The notes beneath the pieces were generated by a model. That model saw only the letters and a program-made list of their open reading frames with translations, did not search any database and was not told the DNA's origin. A stretch of 64,000 nucleotides of DNA, taken from Terebella lapidaria (taxonomy: Eukaryota > Annelida > Polychaeta > Terebellida > Terebellidae). Location of the stretch: contig OX424567.1 of NCBI GenBank assembly GCA_949152475.1, positions 23,957,402 through 24,021,401 on the forward strand, read 5' to 3'. Shown piece after piece: positions 11,710 through 22,500 of the stretch; position 1 is the stretch's first letter; each line of letters begins with the position of its first letter. The translations under genes and the position numbers were made by a program.

Positions 11710-12098
11710 AAGATTTTTTTTGGTTACAAATTCTAATAATTGACCAGTGATCTCTAAACCATAAACTATCATATGTCAAGCAACGGTATGTACATCCACC
11801 ACTTTTCTCATGGACCTTATTCTCCACCGGCCTCTCAGGGATATCAGCTGTCCGTGATGTTAAATCAGCTTGACACATTAATGATACTGCACTGCACCAT
11901 AATGCCACGTTGGGATCCACAAACTGGGATTAGAAATTGAGGGACGTGTCAGGCTTCTCAGCAAATAGTCTCCTATGATGTTATAGATACGACATGTCAT
12001 GTGTGCATTTGGCGTCAAAACTGACCCTGAAGCTCAGATCCTCATATTGAAGGTCTTTGAGAATTTTTGTGAAAATCTCCCCAAAAAATTTTTTTTTT

Positions 12099-12163
12099 CG
12101 TTTCGTTTCGTTTTTTACAGTTACTGGTGGTGGGTAACTGTAAAAAACGAAACGAAACGAAAC
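12099..12163. repeat. Right-arm hairpin unit (partner of unit 1)
   Basis: CGTTTCGTTTCGTTTTTTACAG stem with TGGTGGTGG loop, inverse partner of 6116-6181. Confidence 0.78.
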
Positions 12164-12651
12164 AAGATTTTTTTTTGGTTACAAATTCTAATAATTGACC
12201 AGTGATCTCTAAACCATAAACTATCATGTGTCAAGCAGCAGTATATACATCCACCACTTTTCTCATGCACTTGATCTCCGCCGGCCTCCCAGGGATATCT
12301 GCTGTCCTTGATGTAAAATCACATGTCATGTGTGTACAATATTTGGTGTCAAAACTTGAGGCTCAAGCCACGTCCATACCGCTTCATCTCTATTAATCTC
12401 ACATCGATCGGACCATTTGTGTCGGAGTTATGCGCATGGACAGACAGTCAGACATGCAATACCCTCGCCCCCCCCCTCCAGGGCGAGGGTAACAAAAAAG
12501 GAACCTGTCGTTTTCATTGATGTGGATTATAAAAAAAATTGTAGAAATTAATTGGGAAAAAAATCTGGAAAAAAAATATTTTGAGAACACCCTATACTTC
12601 ACTCGTTTCGTTTCATTTCATTTCGTTTCGTTTCGTTTTTTACAGTAAGCC

Positions 12652-12660
12652 GTTACACAA
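12652..12660 (+). repeat. Right 9-bp target-site duplication of the foldback element
   Basis: GTTACACAA, identical to 5619-5627. Confidence 0.85.
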
Positions 12661-12979
12661 CGCAACCAGTTGTTTTAATCGAGTATTCTATTAACTGAGA
12701 AGCTTTTCATGGTTTACGCGTATCAGCCTGAGGGAGAAAATCTGCACACGCGTTACAGCATGAGGAAACATGTGAGCGTTGTCGGAGATAGTAGAGCTGA
12801 TAATGCATACATAGAGATTTTTAAAGTATGATTTGAGGCTGCACAATGTCCAGTACGGACGATACTTCTCACTTATCATTATACTCCATATGTTCCTCCC
12901 AATCTTCATAAATCTGAATTTGGCAATACTAAGAGTTTTTGGTGTCTTTTACACAGAAGCTCACCAAGTGAAAACATTA
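12661..12979. other. Short unique stretch between two mobile elements
   Basis: About 320 bases without a recognised gene or repeat, lying between the foldback element and the LTR element. Confidence 0.5.
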
Positions 12980-13715
12980 TGTAAAGTTATTGACTACCGT
13001 CCGCTCTTCGGGATCCTCGAGGATAGTCCTCTCTCATCCGAGTCCTTGCGGACGCGCATCCGCTATTCCGGATCCTTGCGGCAGGGCCGCTCACCGGAGG
13101 TCGCGGCGGACACGGTAACTACTTCAGCATTAACGGTAACCAGGTAACAGCCCACCCGACACTCCCAGGCCTACGGACACCGTTCAGAAACTAGTTCATC
13201 CCTATGGTGTTAACTGGCGGGGCCTGGCGAGCCGCGGTCTGCCTCGGGGACGGAACCCCGTACAGTCCGACATGCTGGCCAGAGCCTCTGTCACACGTCC
13301 CGGGAAGGGAGAGAGCTGGCGATCCACAGGGCCGAAGGCCCCCGAGTCAGCAACTTGTCTCTCCCAGCCCGGGCCTCCCCATGGAAATCGTCACCAGGGC
13401 TCTAGGAGCCCACTACTCACAAACAGGGAACACAAAGCTCATGGCGAGCCTCGTGTGCGTCCTGTCTCTCGATCTTGGACAATCTCCTCGAACGAGTCGC
13501 TTCCAGTGTATATATAATACACCAGAAACTGTAGGGCGCACGCGAGGTTTAATCGATCCATTGTTATAGTTTACTGGAGCGTAAATTACAATACGTCGCC
13601 GTGGCAACGCACGCTCGAACGGAGCATGTCAAAACAAGGCCAAGTACGAAAAGGCCACATAAATGGCATTTATGTTTACAATCACCTGCCGCGTGCTTAG
13701 GGCAAAATCGCCACA
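12980..13715 (-). repeat. 3' LTR of the Gypsy-type element
   Basis: 736 bases with TG...CA ends. It contains a TATA-like GTATATATAAT string at about 13509, with its counterpart at 25408. It is nearly identical to the other LTR. Confidence 0.92.
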
Positions 13716-13731
13716 TTACCCCCTTCTTACA
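13716..13731 (-). promoter_or_regulatory. Polypurine tract
   Basis: On the minus strand GTAAGAAGGGGGTAA abuts the 3' LTR, the position and composition expected for a plus-strand priming site. Confidence 0.75.
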
Positions 13732-14239
13732 ATGTTGGTCCCCAACATGTTCCGCCCGCGCCCAAAACAGCCAAAACCCGACGAAGGCTTCGCATGGCGG
13801 GGTCCGGAAGAAGGCAAGATGGCAACACCCGGAAGTCACGGCGCAAGACTAGGACTTTAAGAGTCCCTTTTGGAAGAATGGGGAACTACCCCCGGACTTA
13901 CGGAGTAAACTATAACGCGCTTTGCAATTTTGAATAAACCCTCATAAACAAGCTAAAATTTTGACCGAGGTGGTCCAAAACCGTGTGATGACCTTGGAAG
14001 GTCATCCGTTATAAAAGGACGGTGTGTCGAGTCTTTGGAATATCTTTAAGGTTAGACTTTAAATTTAGAAATTTTGTAAAACGACACACCGAGTGATCAA
14101 AAGTGATAGTACCTCTAAAATGTTGCCGACCGCCCTGCCGGCCGGCTCCTCAGATCCGCAGAACGGGTCTGAGGCAGGGCGGAGCCGCGGGAGCGACTCC
14201 GGCACGCCGCCGCACAAGTGCAGCGACGAGGCTAGTGCC

Positions 14240-15928
14240 CTAGCCTTCCTCCGTGGTCATCGGCTCCTCATCCGTGCCGCCTGTCTTGGGGTCTGGCGGC
14301 GGTGACGGGTCCCTACGCCGCGGAAGCAGCGGAGCCGGCATAGTGAAAGCCGGCTGCACGGGCGGATGAGGCAGGCCCGGTGGAGCTTGCATGGGCTTTT
14401 GCGGTGAGCCCTGCAATCCGGGTCCTGGCGGATCCATCACGACGGAGGCCGGTAGAGAGGTCGCGCCGAGATCGGCAATGGCGCGGAACATCTCCACCGT
14501 ATCGCGGGTGCGCTGTGGACCAGCCGTCCGTTCTCCCCACACCTGGACTAGGTATGGGTAGATGGCCAGCTCCAAAGCGGCATCCGCGCGCCGGAGAGCC
14601 GCCTGGTTCAGGGCGGACGACTCGGGGTCATCGACGCCCTGGAGTAGGCGAGTCCGAGCGGCCTCGGCTTCGTCAAGACGACGCCGTAGCTGCTCATTCT
14701 CAGCCTCCAGGTGCTCCATCCGTGCGGCTACCTCTGGGGCGGGGGCGGACGCCCCGGACTGCTCGGCAAGAGCGGCGGTCCGACCCTGGTCGAACGCGCG
14801 CCGCTCAATGACGGCCGACAAAGTCCGGTAGCTCTCTAGGCTCCGCCGGGTGCCTTCCATGAGGCCCTGGTCGTATGCGAGATCGCATGCGACACGAGAG
14901 GCCTCGGCGCGGCACCGGCTGAACCGATCCAGAGAGCTGTCCATCTCCGCCACAAGGTACTCCGCCGCTCGGGTGAGTCGACCACGCTGGGGGTGATCCC
15001 AGGGGTGCTCCTCCCGAGCGCGGACCAACGCGGCTACACCTGCGGACCCCAAGTCACGAATGGCTCGGGGCACCGGCAGGTTCACCAACGCCGGGTCACC
15101 GGGGATCCGGTCCATACCATCGCGACGATGGCCGACCGCCTGGCCTACAGACTCGCGGAAAGTCTCGTAGACGCTGGCGGTCGTGGGACCGAGCCTCCGG
15201 CGTACGTCCGCCGTGGCGTCGAGGGGGTCCAAGTCCAGGGAGGCGGTGCTTTGCCACCCTGCGGACGTCCCCTCAACTACCAACGAGGACGCGGACGCCG
15301 ACCTCGAGAGAGGTACCGCACGTCCGCTACTGCTCGCAACCGAGGGAGTCACGCGTGGAGTCCTTGGCGGGACCACCGACGCGGTACTCAAGGAGGCGGA
15401 GGTGTCTGCCACCACCCGTCCCTCAGACGGACCCGCGGGTACCGTCACCTCGAGCAAGCCCGGGTAGTCCTCCTGAGTCAGCGCACCCGGAGACTGCAGG
15501 GGCGTCGTCCTGGCCGGAGCCTTTCCGGCGGACGAGCTCTTCCCCTGAGTCTTCGGCTGGGGGCGCGGCTTAGGAGAAGCCACTCGTGTCTTGGCCGCGA
15601 TCTGCGGCATCTCCGACACGATCATGGTCACCCGGTGCCGTTCTTCACCGGCCTGGATCACCGGCGGTTCACGGACAGCCTCTGCTGCTGTCCGGGCGGC
15701 TTCCGCCGCCTGGAACTCCGCCGGGGTCTGGCCCATTGTCGCCGTCAGGCGAGCGGTGTAGCTCGAGCCCGCGGACACAACGCCAGACTCCTTCCAGGCA
15801 TCGTCCATGATGCGCTGTGCAAAGCGCCATGGACCCCAGTGAAAGAATCGGTGATTCGCCGTTCCTGACGTAGTCATGAACGACGCCACCCTCGGTGGTA
15901 TGTATCCAAAATTGAATACAGGCCCCAC
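14240..15928 (-). CDS. Accessory ORF 2 of the Gypsy-type element (562 aa)
   Basis: Frame of 562 residues between pol and the 3' LTR, on the same strand as pol. The first 60 residues are aromatic-rich (FNFGYIPPRV, HWGPWRFAQRI). The middle is low-complexity and rich in Ala, Pro and Ser. The segment near residues 395-430 (EHLEAENEQLRRRLDEAEAA) is a clear heptad coiled coil, followed by a Pro-rich C-terminus. No signal peptide or membrane span is present, so it is not envelope-like. I recognise no family. It could be a structural or RNA-binding accessory protein of this lineage. Confidence 0.5.
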   Translation of the reverse strand: MGPVFNFGYIPPRVASFMTTSGTANHRFFHWGPWRFAQRIMDDAWKESGVVSAGSSYTARLTATMGQTPAEFQAAEAARTAAEAVREPPVIQAGEERHRVTMIVSEMPQIAAKTRVASPKPRPQPKTQGKSSSAGKAPARTTPLQSPGALTQEDYPGLLEVTVPAGPSEGRVVADTSASLSTASVVPPRTPRVTPSVASSSGRAVPLSRSASASSLVVEGTSAGWQSTASLDLDPLDATADVRRRLGPTTASVYETFRESVGQAVGHRRDGMDRIPGDPALVNLPVPRAIRDLGSAGVAALVRAREEHPWDHPQRGRLTRAAEYLVAEMDSSLDRFSRCRAEASRVACDLAYDQGLMEGTRRSLESYRTLSAVIERRAFDQGRTAALAEQSGASAPAPEVAARMEHLEAENEQLRRRLDEAEAARTRLLQGVDDPESSALNQAALRRADAALELAIYPYLVQVWGERTAGPQRTRDTVEMFRAIADLGATSLPASVVMDPPGPGLQGSPQKPMQAPPGLPHPPVQPAFTMPAPLLPRRRDPSPPPDPKTGGTDEEPMTTEEG

Positions 15929-16135
15929 TTCATTACCAACGGTATGAAGTCCCTCACCGCGGTGTGCACCCGAGCGGTGATCATTCAGGGCCTCTAAACT
16001 GGCGAAATATCGTTGCTGAGGTCTGCTGGAGTAGCGAACATTTGCATCCAGGGGTAGTGGTACCCCGCAATATGTCGACTCAAGTGGTCGTAGGTAGGAT
16101 ACCTACGATCCCGGTTGAGCGCACGGTGCGGGTCC

Positions 16136-17680
16136 TCATACCCGTCCAGGGATTTCGGACAGAGTTGGCATATTACACCCTCCTCTGCCTCGGGCGGCAA
16201 CCCGACACGCTCCTCGTCCGTGAGTGGACGAGGCCGTGTGAAAGGCGTGTCGGCCGCCGCTGTGCGGCGCCCTTGCGGATCCCTGCCATAGCGCGGGAGG
16301 AACATGTGTCCCTGACGGACTCCAGGGAGTTCGGGGCCCATTTCGGCCCGCAGCCTCTGGATAGAGGGCTGCTCCGAGGACGACCGTTTCTTCTTTTTGG
16401 CCGCCCCGATTCTCCGACCTGGTTCGTCGGGGCACACTCTTCCCGCGCAGGGGCGCGGCCCTCTGTTGCTGCGCAACGAAGGACCGCCGTCCCGCTTCCA
16501 GTGCGGCGTCAGACAGGTGGACCCCGTCTTGCTCCGCGCGCTTCTGGAGGAGTTCTAAACGAAGATCTCCCTCCTTCGGCACGGGACGCCCTCTGTCCAC
16601 TGGACTCGACCCCACCTCCGCAGCTCCGGTAGGTTTCTTGGTACCGGAGGAAGAAGAAGAGGAGGTTCCTTTCGGTGCCTGGATAGGCACCCGCTTACAG
16701 GAACCTCCCGCGCCTGGGCCGGATCCCGCGGAGGCGCCGCCCGCACCAGATCCCGAGGGATTAGGCGTCTTGGCGACTCCGGGTTTGGCGGAGGACCCTT
16801 TCTGGCCGCCCGGCTTAGGCGCCAGTGGCTGAGGTCCTCCGGACTTCGATCCTGCTTGAGGCGAGGGGCCGCCGGACTTCTTTTTCCGGTGCGGCCGCTT
16901 CTTCTTCTTCTTCGGAGGCGAGGAGGCCGGGTCCGGGTCGGATCCGGCCTCAGATTGCCCGCGGTCAGCGGCTTCCAGCTCTTGCTGGGCTCTCCACTGC
17001 TTCTGGGCAATCTCCCGGGCTCGACGGCGAGTACGCCTAGAGACGGGCGATGTAAACCCGTCATCTCGGTTCTCGGTCTCCTTCGAGCCAGACTCCTGTC
17101 CCTGAGGCGGCGCTTGGGATGCGGCTTCCTCAGCCGCGTCAACCTGCTCCGCCCAAGTCCCAGGGGCCTTCTGGTCGTGCGGACCAGACTCCGCAGGTGC
17201 GGACACCGAGGAGTTCTCGGCAGAACCAGTGTCCGGACGGCTACGGCCATCCGGACGGGTTTCCGCACGAGTACTCTCATCCGGACCCAAAGACGCAAGC
17301 ATCTCCGGGTGCGGATGCAACTCAATGTCTACATCCACGAGTCCCGCACCACCGCAGTCCATCACCTCTTCCATACGAGGAAAAGGCGACGGATTTAAGA
17401 GCTGCTCAGCGCCTGGCGTGGCCGAGTCACTCTCTGCGGGGCGGTCCTCCGCGACCTCGCTCTCGGACTCGGTTCCTGTGTAAGAACCAGAGCCGGAGCT
17501 GGATTCCTCAGAACCCACATAGGCTCCCCGAGGGATGTCCTCGCGGTCATCCTCCTCGGGCCTAGTCTGGGGTCTCGAGTATGAATTACCGCGCTCAAGA
17601 GACCCCTCTTCCCTCCCTACATCACCTTCCCAACCATCACTACTCTCAGACATATCAAGCGCTCTAAACGCCGTAAACAC
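16136..17680 (-). CDS. Accessory ORF 1 of the Gypsy-type element (514 aa)
   Basis: Frame of 514 residues downstream of pol. The N-terminal half is acidic and Ser-rich (SEESSSGSGS). The middle holds a strongly basic PKKKKKRPHRKKK stretch that could act as a nuclear signal or bind nucleic acid, then Gly/Ser-rich linkers. Another frame over the same end of this region (15994-16476) shows a C2H2-like arrangement (CQLC...HLSRHIAGYH). Function unknown. No envelope features and no polymerase motif were seen. Confidence 0.45.
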   Translation of the reverse strand: MFTAFRALDMSESSDGWEGDVGREEGSLERGNSYSRPQTRPEEDDREDIPRGAYVGSEESSSGSGSYTGTESESEVAEDRPAESDSATPGAEQLLNPSPFPRMEEVMDCGGAGLVDVDIELHPHPEMLASLGPDESTRAETRPDGRSRPDTGSAENSSVSAPAESGPHDQKAPGTWAEQVDAAEEAASQAPPQGQESGSKETENRDDGFTSPVSRRTRRRAREIAQKQWRAQQELEAADRGQSEAGSDPDPASSPPKKKKKRPHRKKKSGGPSPQAGSKSGGPQPLAPKPGGQKGSSAKPGVAKTPNPSGSGAGGASAGSGPGAGGSCKRVPIQAPKGTSSSSSSGTKKPTGAAEVGSSPVDRGRPVPKEGDLRLELLQKRAEQDGVHLSDAALEAGRRSFVAQQQRAAPLRGKSVPRRTRSENRGGQKEETVVLGAALYPEAAGRNGPRTPWSPSGTHVPPALWQGSARAPHSGGRHAFHTASSTHGRGACRVAARGRGGCNMPTLSEIPGRV

Positions 17681-19568
17681 TGGGAGTCAGATCCACAGAT
17701 CCGTCTCCACCAGTGCCGAGCGCTTGAATGACGAGAAGGTGTCGAGTTACATCGATTATAGGCATCAAGTGTTGGCAGTTATACTGCACACGCATCGTAT
17801 GACGCGTTCCCGTGGAAACGTCTATTCACTGCATCTACCCGATCGACAGACAAAAGGACGTTTTACATTCCCGCATTCCCATACACGCATCTCCCCCCGG
17901 TGACTCCTATCGTGCCATGTATACGGGTGGCTTGTGTACACAAGCCATCCCGGGGGAACCCGCTAAAATACTACAGTAATCAACAGCAGTCATTAGCAAT
18001 AGCTTTCGCACTGGCGATCAATGACGTGAAGTTAATCACCCTCGCAGGTTAAAGATTGTATACAATGTATCAAAAAGCCAAACTACTTGTGGGTGTTACG
18101 ATTATGTCACCCTATCAGCAGCGATAAATAAAAATTTAACACCGCTCAAGCAGCAATGAAAATAAATCCACCACCGCTTGCATGCTTTTCATAGATCACG
18201 GCATACAGCCTTCGATACAATGTACACAATCTCCTACGCCCCTCTCGCGAAAGCAGAAATCTCCCGATTTCTTACTCTCTATTGCACCAGGGAAAAAATA
18301 TATCACTAAACTTTCTCATATATGGGATAAATGAGTAAGAATAGCATTTCCACGGGAAACACGCACACACTTGTGGCTTATAATCCTCTCATAAATAATA
18401 AATGAGATGGAAAATAAACAAAGTCACTCCCCATAGCCGCTGGCACGCTTACAGGGCGATCGGACATACCCATGACGTCCGGACAGACAATCGGGCGCCC
18501 TATGGGCGTTTGCAAAGCGCCCACTAGCATCCCCGACGTACTGCCCGGCCGCGGAGCGGTGCCCGGTCCAGCCCAGAGCCTCCTCAAACGACTACCGGAG
18601 CGCGGAGCCAATAGATTTAGACGCGGAGCCGGCATGGTCCATAACCGCACTGGTTAGGGGGCGAACCCTTCATACCGGCGCCCAATCTAGAGGCGCCCAA
18701 AGATGGTGAAAGCAATAGCCGGCGGACGTCCGGAGCTGCCCGCGGACAGAGTCCAGGCCGGACGTCTACCATTGTACGGCGTATTGCCCTTATCCAATGA
18801 AGATGAAATTGGAATTAGAAGCCACCACAAGTATGGCGCATGTAATATACGACCCCCTTCTTAGAAGGAGGCCGGGGTTCCGGTCATTCCGGCCGGACCG
18901 CGTATTGTAAGGTACGATCCGGACGAGAACGAGCGTCACCCGCTGCCGCGGCTGGTCCGCACGCGCGGACTTAACAACCGCTCCATTATCATAATGGATA
19001 GTCGGTTTCCTGCCGTAAGAAACCTTAATTTACTATAACCGCAATTATAGTAATGGCTCACGGGGGATAACTACACCGAAGTGCGTCATCTTAAAGCGCC
19101 GCGGACGCCGGACGAGTCACGCGGACGAACCGCGGACATCAGTCCTCATCTGCGGACACTATCCCCACGTCCAGAGCCAGCTCCCCAAATCCGTGGGAAG
19201 GCGCTTCTCCCGTAGCGGACGTAAATCCCAACCTCAGTCTGGCCATATAAGAGGTTGTCCCGGGACCAGGGGCGTCCGGCCGGATCAGTAAATTCGTCCG
19301 GCCAGCGTAACCGTTGTGCGGATTACGCCGGACAGCCGTCCAAAATGTGCGGACAGGCCATCCGCACGTCCCTGGCGCTAGAAACTACAGGAGGGTGGAT
19401 GCGGAGCGGCGGCGTTACGACATGAAAGTCTCCGCGGACCTCAACTCCGAAGATAGCCACAAAGTAGCCACCCGCGGAGGTAAGTCGTGCGGACTCTCAC
19501 GGAACGACCTAAAACCCATCCATAGTATGACAGACGGGTACCGCAGACGCATCCGCATGGGCGGAAGG
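17681..19568. other. Frame-poor interior of the Gypsy-type element
   Basis: About 1.9 kb between pol and the accessory ORFs. It has no convincing coding frame, but very many CGGAC/GTCCG pentamers and palindromes such as GCGGACGTCCG. It may be a leader, intron or structured RNA region for the downstream ORFs. Confidence 0.5.
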
Positions 19569-22500
19569 TTATTCCCACCCATACCGGGCTGGCGCACGTG
19601 GTTTCCGGCGTGGCCGCCCGTCATCCGCAGGTACTGGAGGTAGTGGGGGTACCTGCGGATCGCCGTCATCTGGCTGATAGCCACCCAGTCCATCATCTGA
19701 CGGGTCAGAGAGGTTCGGGAGGCCCACCATACGGCGCACACGCTCGGCCGGAGTCCGCGGATGCTGACCAGACGGATCCCATACGGGAGCATCATCCGGT
19801 TCCGCATCTTGAACGAGCGGATCCATGACAAGCGGGCCCTCGTACTTCTTCAGATTATCGATATGGACAACCAGAACCCTGTCCGGATCGGAATCCCTCC
19901 GGATCCGGTAGTCCACATCTGTCACCTGTTTCAGTACCGTAAACGGGCCTATCCACGGCTTAGCAAATTTATTGCCTTGCTTAAGCGGCGGATAATAGTA
20001 GCGCACCTTGTCGCCCTCCGCAAAAGCTGGCCTACCCTTAGCATGGTCGTCATAGCCTCGCTTCTGCCGGATGGCAGACTTGTCCAGGCGCGCGCGCGCG
20101 AAATCATGGGCGTTCGCCAGGGCGCGGCGAATCCACTCCACGTATTCCGGACCGCACTGGGGTACTGCGCCGGTCTCTGCCGCAGTTGGATACATAATAT
20201 CCACGGGCAAATTTAACTCCCGGCCGTACAACATCGCGTGCGGAGTAACTCCGGTCGAAGAGTGGACCGACGACCTGTACGCCATTAAGACATACGGGAG
20301 GTGGTCATCCCAATCATTCGCACGATCGTTCACAAAGGCCGCCAGCATATTGAGGACCGATCGATTAAAGCGTTCGACCTGGCCATCAGACTGGGGCCTG
20401 TAGGGGGTGGTCCGCACCTTGGTACTGCCTAGCATCTGTGCTAGGTTTCGGAACAGGTTGCTCTCAAATTGCGTGCCCTGATCCGAATGTACCTGTTTAG
20501 GTACCCCATGGTACACCACCCATCTATTCACCAATAACCGAGCTACCTCGTCCGCAGTCTGGCGGCGCAGTGGGTAGGCGTCGGTATACTTGGTAAAATA
20601 GTCGGATATTACCAGGATGTACCGGAAACCGCGCGGGGTGACCCGGTGGGTATCCAGTATATCCAAAGCTATCCGATCAAACGGCGCGCCCGCCTTAACC
20701 GTGGTTAAGGGGTGGCGGCCAGGAGTCGGAACTCCTTTACGAGCTTGACACCGAGGGCAGGCTGCGCACCACCGTTGCACGTCCAAGCTGCTACCAGGCC
20801 AATGAAAGCGCTGTTGTAGCCTATGGACGGTCCTCCGGATTCCCAAGTGACCGGTCACCCGGAGGTCATGCAACTGGTGGAGTACTTCTTTCCGCAGCTC
20901 CGCCGGAAGCACCAACTGCCATATTGGAGGCAGTGGGGTCGGTGGCTCATAGCGCCGGTATAAGAGGCCATCCCTCAAGGAGAGTCGTTCCCACTGAGAT
21001 ACTAGAGACAAGGTCTCCTCCCTGTAGGTCTTTCGCTCATCCTTCGAGGGCTTCTGGCCGGCCTCAAGGGCTGTGATTACCGGTGCCAGAGCTCTGTCAG
21101 CTCTTTGCGTCGCAGCTATCTGCGCCGGAGAGTAGCCACCCAAGTAATTAGGCTCCTCATCCGTCGCGTCCGGCTGCGCCGCAGCGGCCATCACCACAGG
21201 GGGCAAGGACCGCTCATACTCAGACTCTCCAGAGGACGAGGGTACCCACGAGGAGTACACCGCCGGACTCGAGGAGGACTCGCTGGAGCTGAGCCGCACC
21301 TCCGCTTCGTATGCGGGACGCCCTCGCCGATAACGGCGGGTCCGCGCGCGGAGATTAGCCCTAAACGCTCCGGCCGCCGTGTTGTTAGAGGGGGCGGCGG
21401 CCTGCGGTCTCCCCGCGGCCTGCGGTCTGACCTCTTGGTGCACTATTGCTGCCCGACGAAGACGCTGCTTGAGAGGACGCTCGTCCACGAGGTCGATGCG
21501 GTGTTTGGCGACGTCAGTCTTGCCAACCGCACCATCAGGACCCATGAACACATCCGCATACTGCCGCAGCAGTTTGCGGAGCGCTTGGCGCTGCTCTTCA
21601 TCCAACCGGTCCTTCGGAACCCGAGATTCCAAATGGTCCGGCAGGGTGAACGGGTCATCCCCGGTGGCCGCCGCCGCGCACGCAGCGCGGCAGACAGGAT
21701 CGTCGGGGAGGACACGACTCGAAGACGCGGGAATAGCAGTAGCTGCTATGCATCCGCGCTTCAGTACAATCGGAGCATCCGTAGGATTCACCACGAGGAT
21801 GGGCATCGCGCGGGGGTTGGACATGACCAGGGCCCCACCCAGCACGAGCCCAGTTCCTGCGGCGAAACTGCTCACGGATTGCACTATACACGGTCGACCA
21901 TCGAGGGGCATGCGGGGACGGCGCGGCCTCGTCTCGATGATCATCTCACTCATCGGTGGCACTACTACAGTGCGCGATGTCCGCATCTGGAATGAATGCA
22001 TCGGGCCCGAGCGGAAGAGGAAGTGTGTGTCCTCTCCCATCCGGAACTCGCCAGCACTAAAGTTGGCAACCACCCGGTGGGCCCGTAGAAAATTCATCCC
22101 AATAATCCCGGCCGCTCCGATATCCGCCATGATCGTCTCTGTCAGATACACCTTGTCCCCAAGGGTAATAGGCAGATCGATGATGCCATGGACACGGATG
22201 CGGTTGTCTCCCGCTCCGTAGAGCTTATACGGTCCGGGATCCCGCAACTCGAGGTTGCGGAGCGCGGGCTCCTTCCTAAACGTCCCGGCGGCCACGATGG
22301 TCACCTCCGAGCCTGAGTCCACGAGGAACCGGACCGGCTCCCGTCCGAAGGACAGGGGCAGGTACCAGCAATAGTCCCTCACCAACGCGCAGGTAGGGCG
22401 ATACCCTTCGCACGCGCCGGGCTCATCTACGGAGTCCTCGCCATCCGCCTCAGCCGTGGAGGAGCTGGACTGATCCCCAAGGACTACTTCCGGAGAAGTC

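Larger units (their letters stand above)
5628..12651. mobile_element. Foldback (long-TIR) DNA element, 7.0 kb
   Basis: The ends are perfect inverses over at least 18 bases (GGCTTACTGTAAAAAACG at the left, its complement at the right) and are flanked by the 9-bp direct repeat GTTACACAA. The left arm (5628 to about 7960) and the right arm (about 9320 to 12651) are nearly identical in inverted orientation over some 1.9 kb. Paired blocks include 5677-5880 with 12399-12602, 6074-6280 with 11999-12205, and 6826-7026 with 9822-10022. A 9-bp duplication with long inverted arms containing short internal repeats is typical of foldback/Mutator-type elements. No transposase frame was recognised, so it is probably non-autonomous. 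The right arm is split by a HINE-like element at 10233-11657. Confidence 0.85.

Noticed and set aside
6359-12205. Recurring 65-120 residue frames in the foldback arms (MDPNVALWCSAVSLM..., MCAFGVKTDPEAQ...) as genes
   Set aside because: They recur only because the arms and tandem units are copies, run through the hairpin repeats, have no domain, and appear in both arms in inverted form.
14240-17680. Envelope gene of the LTR element
   Set aside because: The two frames after pol lack a signal peptide, transmembrane segment, furin site and Cys pattern expected of an envelope.
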